Assembly (NCBI GenBank): GCA_019236085.1
Contig: JAFAJR010000125.1
Coordinates: 1-7,412 of the forward strand
DNA length: 7,412 nt
From: Candidatus Dormiibacterota bacterium
Lineage (GTDB): Bacteria; Chloroflexota; Dormibacteria; Aeolococcales; Aeolococcaceae
Direction of reading: 5' to 3'
Translations under genes and position numbers: made by a program
The notes under the pieces: generated by a model
Told to the model about the DNA's origin: nothing
Databases searched by the model: none
Seen by the model: the letters and a program-made list of their open reading frames with translations, nothing else
Part shown: piece by piece, positions 6,309 through 7,412 of the stretch
Position numbering within the stretch: position 1 is the stretch's first letter
How the letters are laid out: each line of letters opens with the position of its first letter

Positions 6309-7289
6309 ATGCCGCATCGTCAGTTGCATCGGGTGGTGCTCACCGGCGGAGCCGGCTTCATCGGCTCACACCTGGTGGACGCGCTGATCGGCCGCGATGT
6401 GCACGTGGTCTGCGTGGACAACCTCGTCACCGGACGGCAGGAGAACCTGCTGCGCCACGCGGCGGATACGCGGCTCACGCTTGTACGACACGACGTGAGT
6501 GAAACGCTGGGCATCGGCGGCGACGTCGACGCGGTGCTGCACTTCGCTTCCCCGGCATCGCCTGTGGACTACCAGCGCGAACCGGTGGCGACACTGCTGG
6601 TGGGCACCGCCGGGACCTACAACGCGCTCCGCCTCGCTGAGGAGAAGCAGGCGCGCTTCATGCTGGCCTCCACCAGCGAGGTGTATGGTGACCCGCTGCT
6701 GCATCCTCAGGTTGAGACCCACTGGGGCAACGTCAACCCGGTCGGTCCACGCAGCATGTACGATGAGGCCAAACGCGCAGCGGAGGCGTTCGTCATGGCG
6801 TTCCACAGATCTCGCGGTGTCGACACGCGGATCGCGCGGATCTTCAACACATACGGCCCAAGAATGCGCGACGAGGATGGCCGCGCGGTGCCCCAGTTCG
6901 TCAACCAGGCTCTCGACGGCGCGCCCATCACCGTGTACGGCGACGGCTCGCAGACGCGAAGCCTCTGCTACGTGGATGATCTGGTCGACGGACTGCTGCG
7001 GCTGCTGGACGCGGACCGTGCTCTGCCGGTCAACCTGGGCAATCCCCACGAGGTGACCATGAACGAGCTGGCAGCGACGGTTAGAGACATATGTGGCAGC
7101 AACAGCGAGATCGTGTGCCAGCCGCTCCCCGAGGACGATCCGCGACGCCGCCGCCCTGACATCAGCGTGGCGCGCTCGTTGCTGGGATGGGAGCCGAAGG
7201 TTGGCCTTGACGACGGATTGCGCCGCACAGTGGACTGGTGGCGCTCGCAGCGAGAGACTGCGCCTCCGGTGGCGAGGGCGTCGGCATGA
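6309..7289 (+). CDS. uxs: UDP-glucuronate decarboxylase (UDP-xylose synthase), extended SDR family
   Basis: It converts UDP-glucuronate to UDP-xylose with bound NAD+ (EC 4.1.1.35). The 326 residues carry the NAD motif GGAGFIGS (13-20), VDNLVTG (36-42), FASPASPVDY (79-88), TSEVYGDP (122-129, with catalytic-type Glu124) and HPQVETHWGNVNPVGPRS (132-149). The catalytic Tyr/Lys pair is in YDEAKR (Y151, K155). RIARIFNTYGPRM (174-186), VYGDGSQTRSLCYVDDLV (209-226) and DDPRRRRPDI (276-285) follow. The ASPASP, WGNVNP and DDP-x-x-R-x-PDI elements separate UXS-type enzymes from GalE or dTDP-glucose dehydratases. Most UXS proteins have YDEGKR, so Ala at 154 is a small variation. The length and lack of an N-terminal membrane anchor fit soluble bacterial UXS. 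A weak GAGAG site (6296-6300) lies 8 nt before the ATG. The preceding ugd makes its substrate. The stop overlaps the GT2 start as ATGA. A related SDR with another 4-keto product is less likely. Confidence 0.92.
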   Translation: MPHRQLHRVVLTGGAGFIGSHLVDALIGRDVHVVCVDNLVTGRQENLLRHAADTRLTLVRHDVSETLGIGGDVDAVLHFASPASPVDYQREPVATLLVGTAGTYNALRLAEEKQARFMLASTSEVYGDPLLHPQVETHWGNVNPVGPRSMYDEAKRAAEAFVMAFHRSRGVDTRIARIFNTYGPRMRDEDGRAVPQFVNQALDGAPITVYGDGSQTRSLCYVDDLVDGLLRLLDADRALPVNLGNPHEVTMNELAATVRDICGSNSEIVCQPLPEDDPRRRRPDISVARSLLGWEPKVGLDDGLRRTVDWWRSQRETAPPVARASA

Positions 7290-7412
7290 GCGACGGCAGG
7301 CCGTATCTCTCGGTTCTCATGCCGGCGCTCAATGAGGAGCGCACGTTGAACAAGGTGATCGAAGCCGTGCTGCGCGTTGATCTTCCACTGGAGCTCGTGC
7401 TCGTGGATGACG
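7286..7412 (+). CDS. GT2 family glycosyltransferase (polyprenyl-phosphate sugar synthase type), 3' end cut by the window edge
   Basis: Only the first 42 codons are present. They read as the first beta-alpha-beta of a GT-A fold: YLSVLMPALNEERTLNKVIE followed by LELVLVDD, where the final aspartates begin the nucleotide-binding VDDGS/VDDxS motif. The ALNEE form is typical of DPM1-like and bactoprenol-phosphate glycosyltransferases, which move a sugar from a nucleotide to a lipid phosphate on the cytoplasmic face. The ATG overlaps the uxs stop by 4 nt (ATGA), with GAGGG (7274-7278) upstream, so translation is probably coupled to uxs. UDP-xylose or UDP-glucuronate is therefore a possible donor, but the specificity region lies outside the window. 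Confidence 0.85.
   Translation, partial: MSDGRPYLSVLMPALNEERTLNKVIEAVLRVDLPLELVLVDD

Overview
The window comes from a GC-rich bacterium. GTG starts, few strong Shine-Dalgarno sites, probable leaderless translation and the style of the proteins fit a high-GC Terrabacteria lineage (Actinomycetota, Chloroflexota or Dormibacterota-like). This placement is an inference from style; there is no rRNA or other taxonomic marker. Coding density is very high, and I see no RNA genes, mobile elements or CRISPR.

The layout is two divergent gene strings. The minus-strand string (4779 down to 1) holds an ABC-F ATPase, an EamA/DMT ten-helix transporter, a class I SAM-dependent methyltransferase and a GT-C/GT39-like membrane glycosyltransferase cut by the left edge. 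The plus-strand string (4897 to 7412) holds UDP-glucose 6-dehydrogenase, a UDP-glucuronate decarboxylase-type SDR and the first 42 codons of a GT2 glycosyltransferase cut by the right edge. Genes within each string overlap or nearly abut: 4-nt overlaps at ABC-F/EamA and SDR/GT2, 11 nt between ugd and the SDR, 57 nt between EamA and the methyltransferase.

The only substantial non-coding stretch is the 117-nt divergent spacer 4780-4896. It contains a symmetric TATTCTA motif that reads as a -10 box on both strands. The forward -10 lies 8 nt before the GTG of ugd, which has no Shine-Dalgarno and no other possible start before its Rossmann motif, so ugd is probably leaderless. The reverse -10 would give the ABC-F gene a leader of about 98 nt ending in an AGAGG ribosome binding site.

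Functionally, ugd plus the decarboxylase make a two-step UDP-glucose to UDP-glucuronate to UDP-xylose route. It is followed directly by a GT2 enzyme of the polyprenyl-phosphate glycosyltransferase type. On the other strand, the methyltransferase and the GT-C protein belong to families often found with such GT2 enzymes. The simplest reading is a small surface-glycan or lipid-linked-sugar locus, with an ABC-F translation factor and a small-molecule exporter beside it. The families are known; I found no strong sign of an entirely new system.
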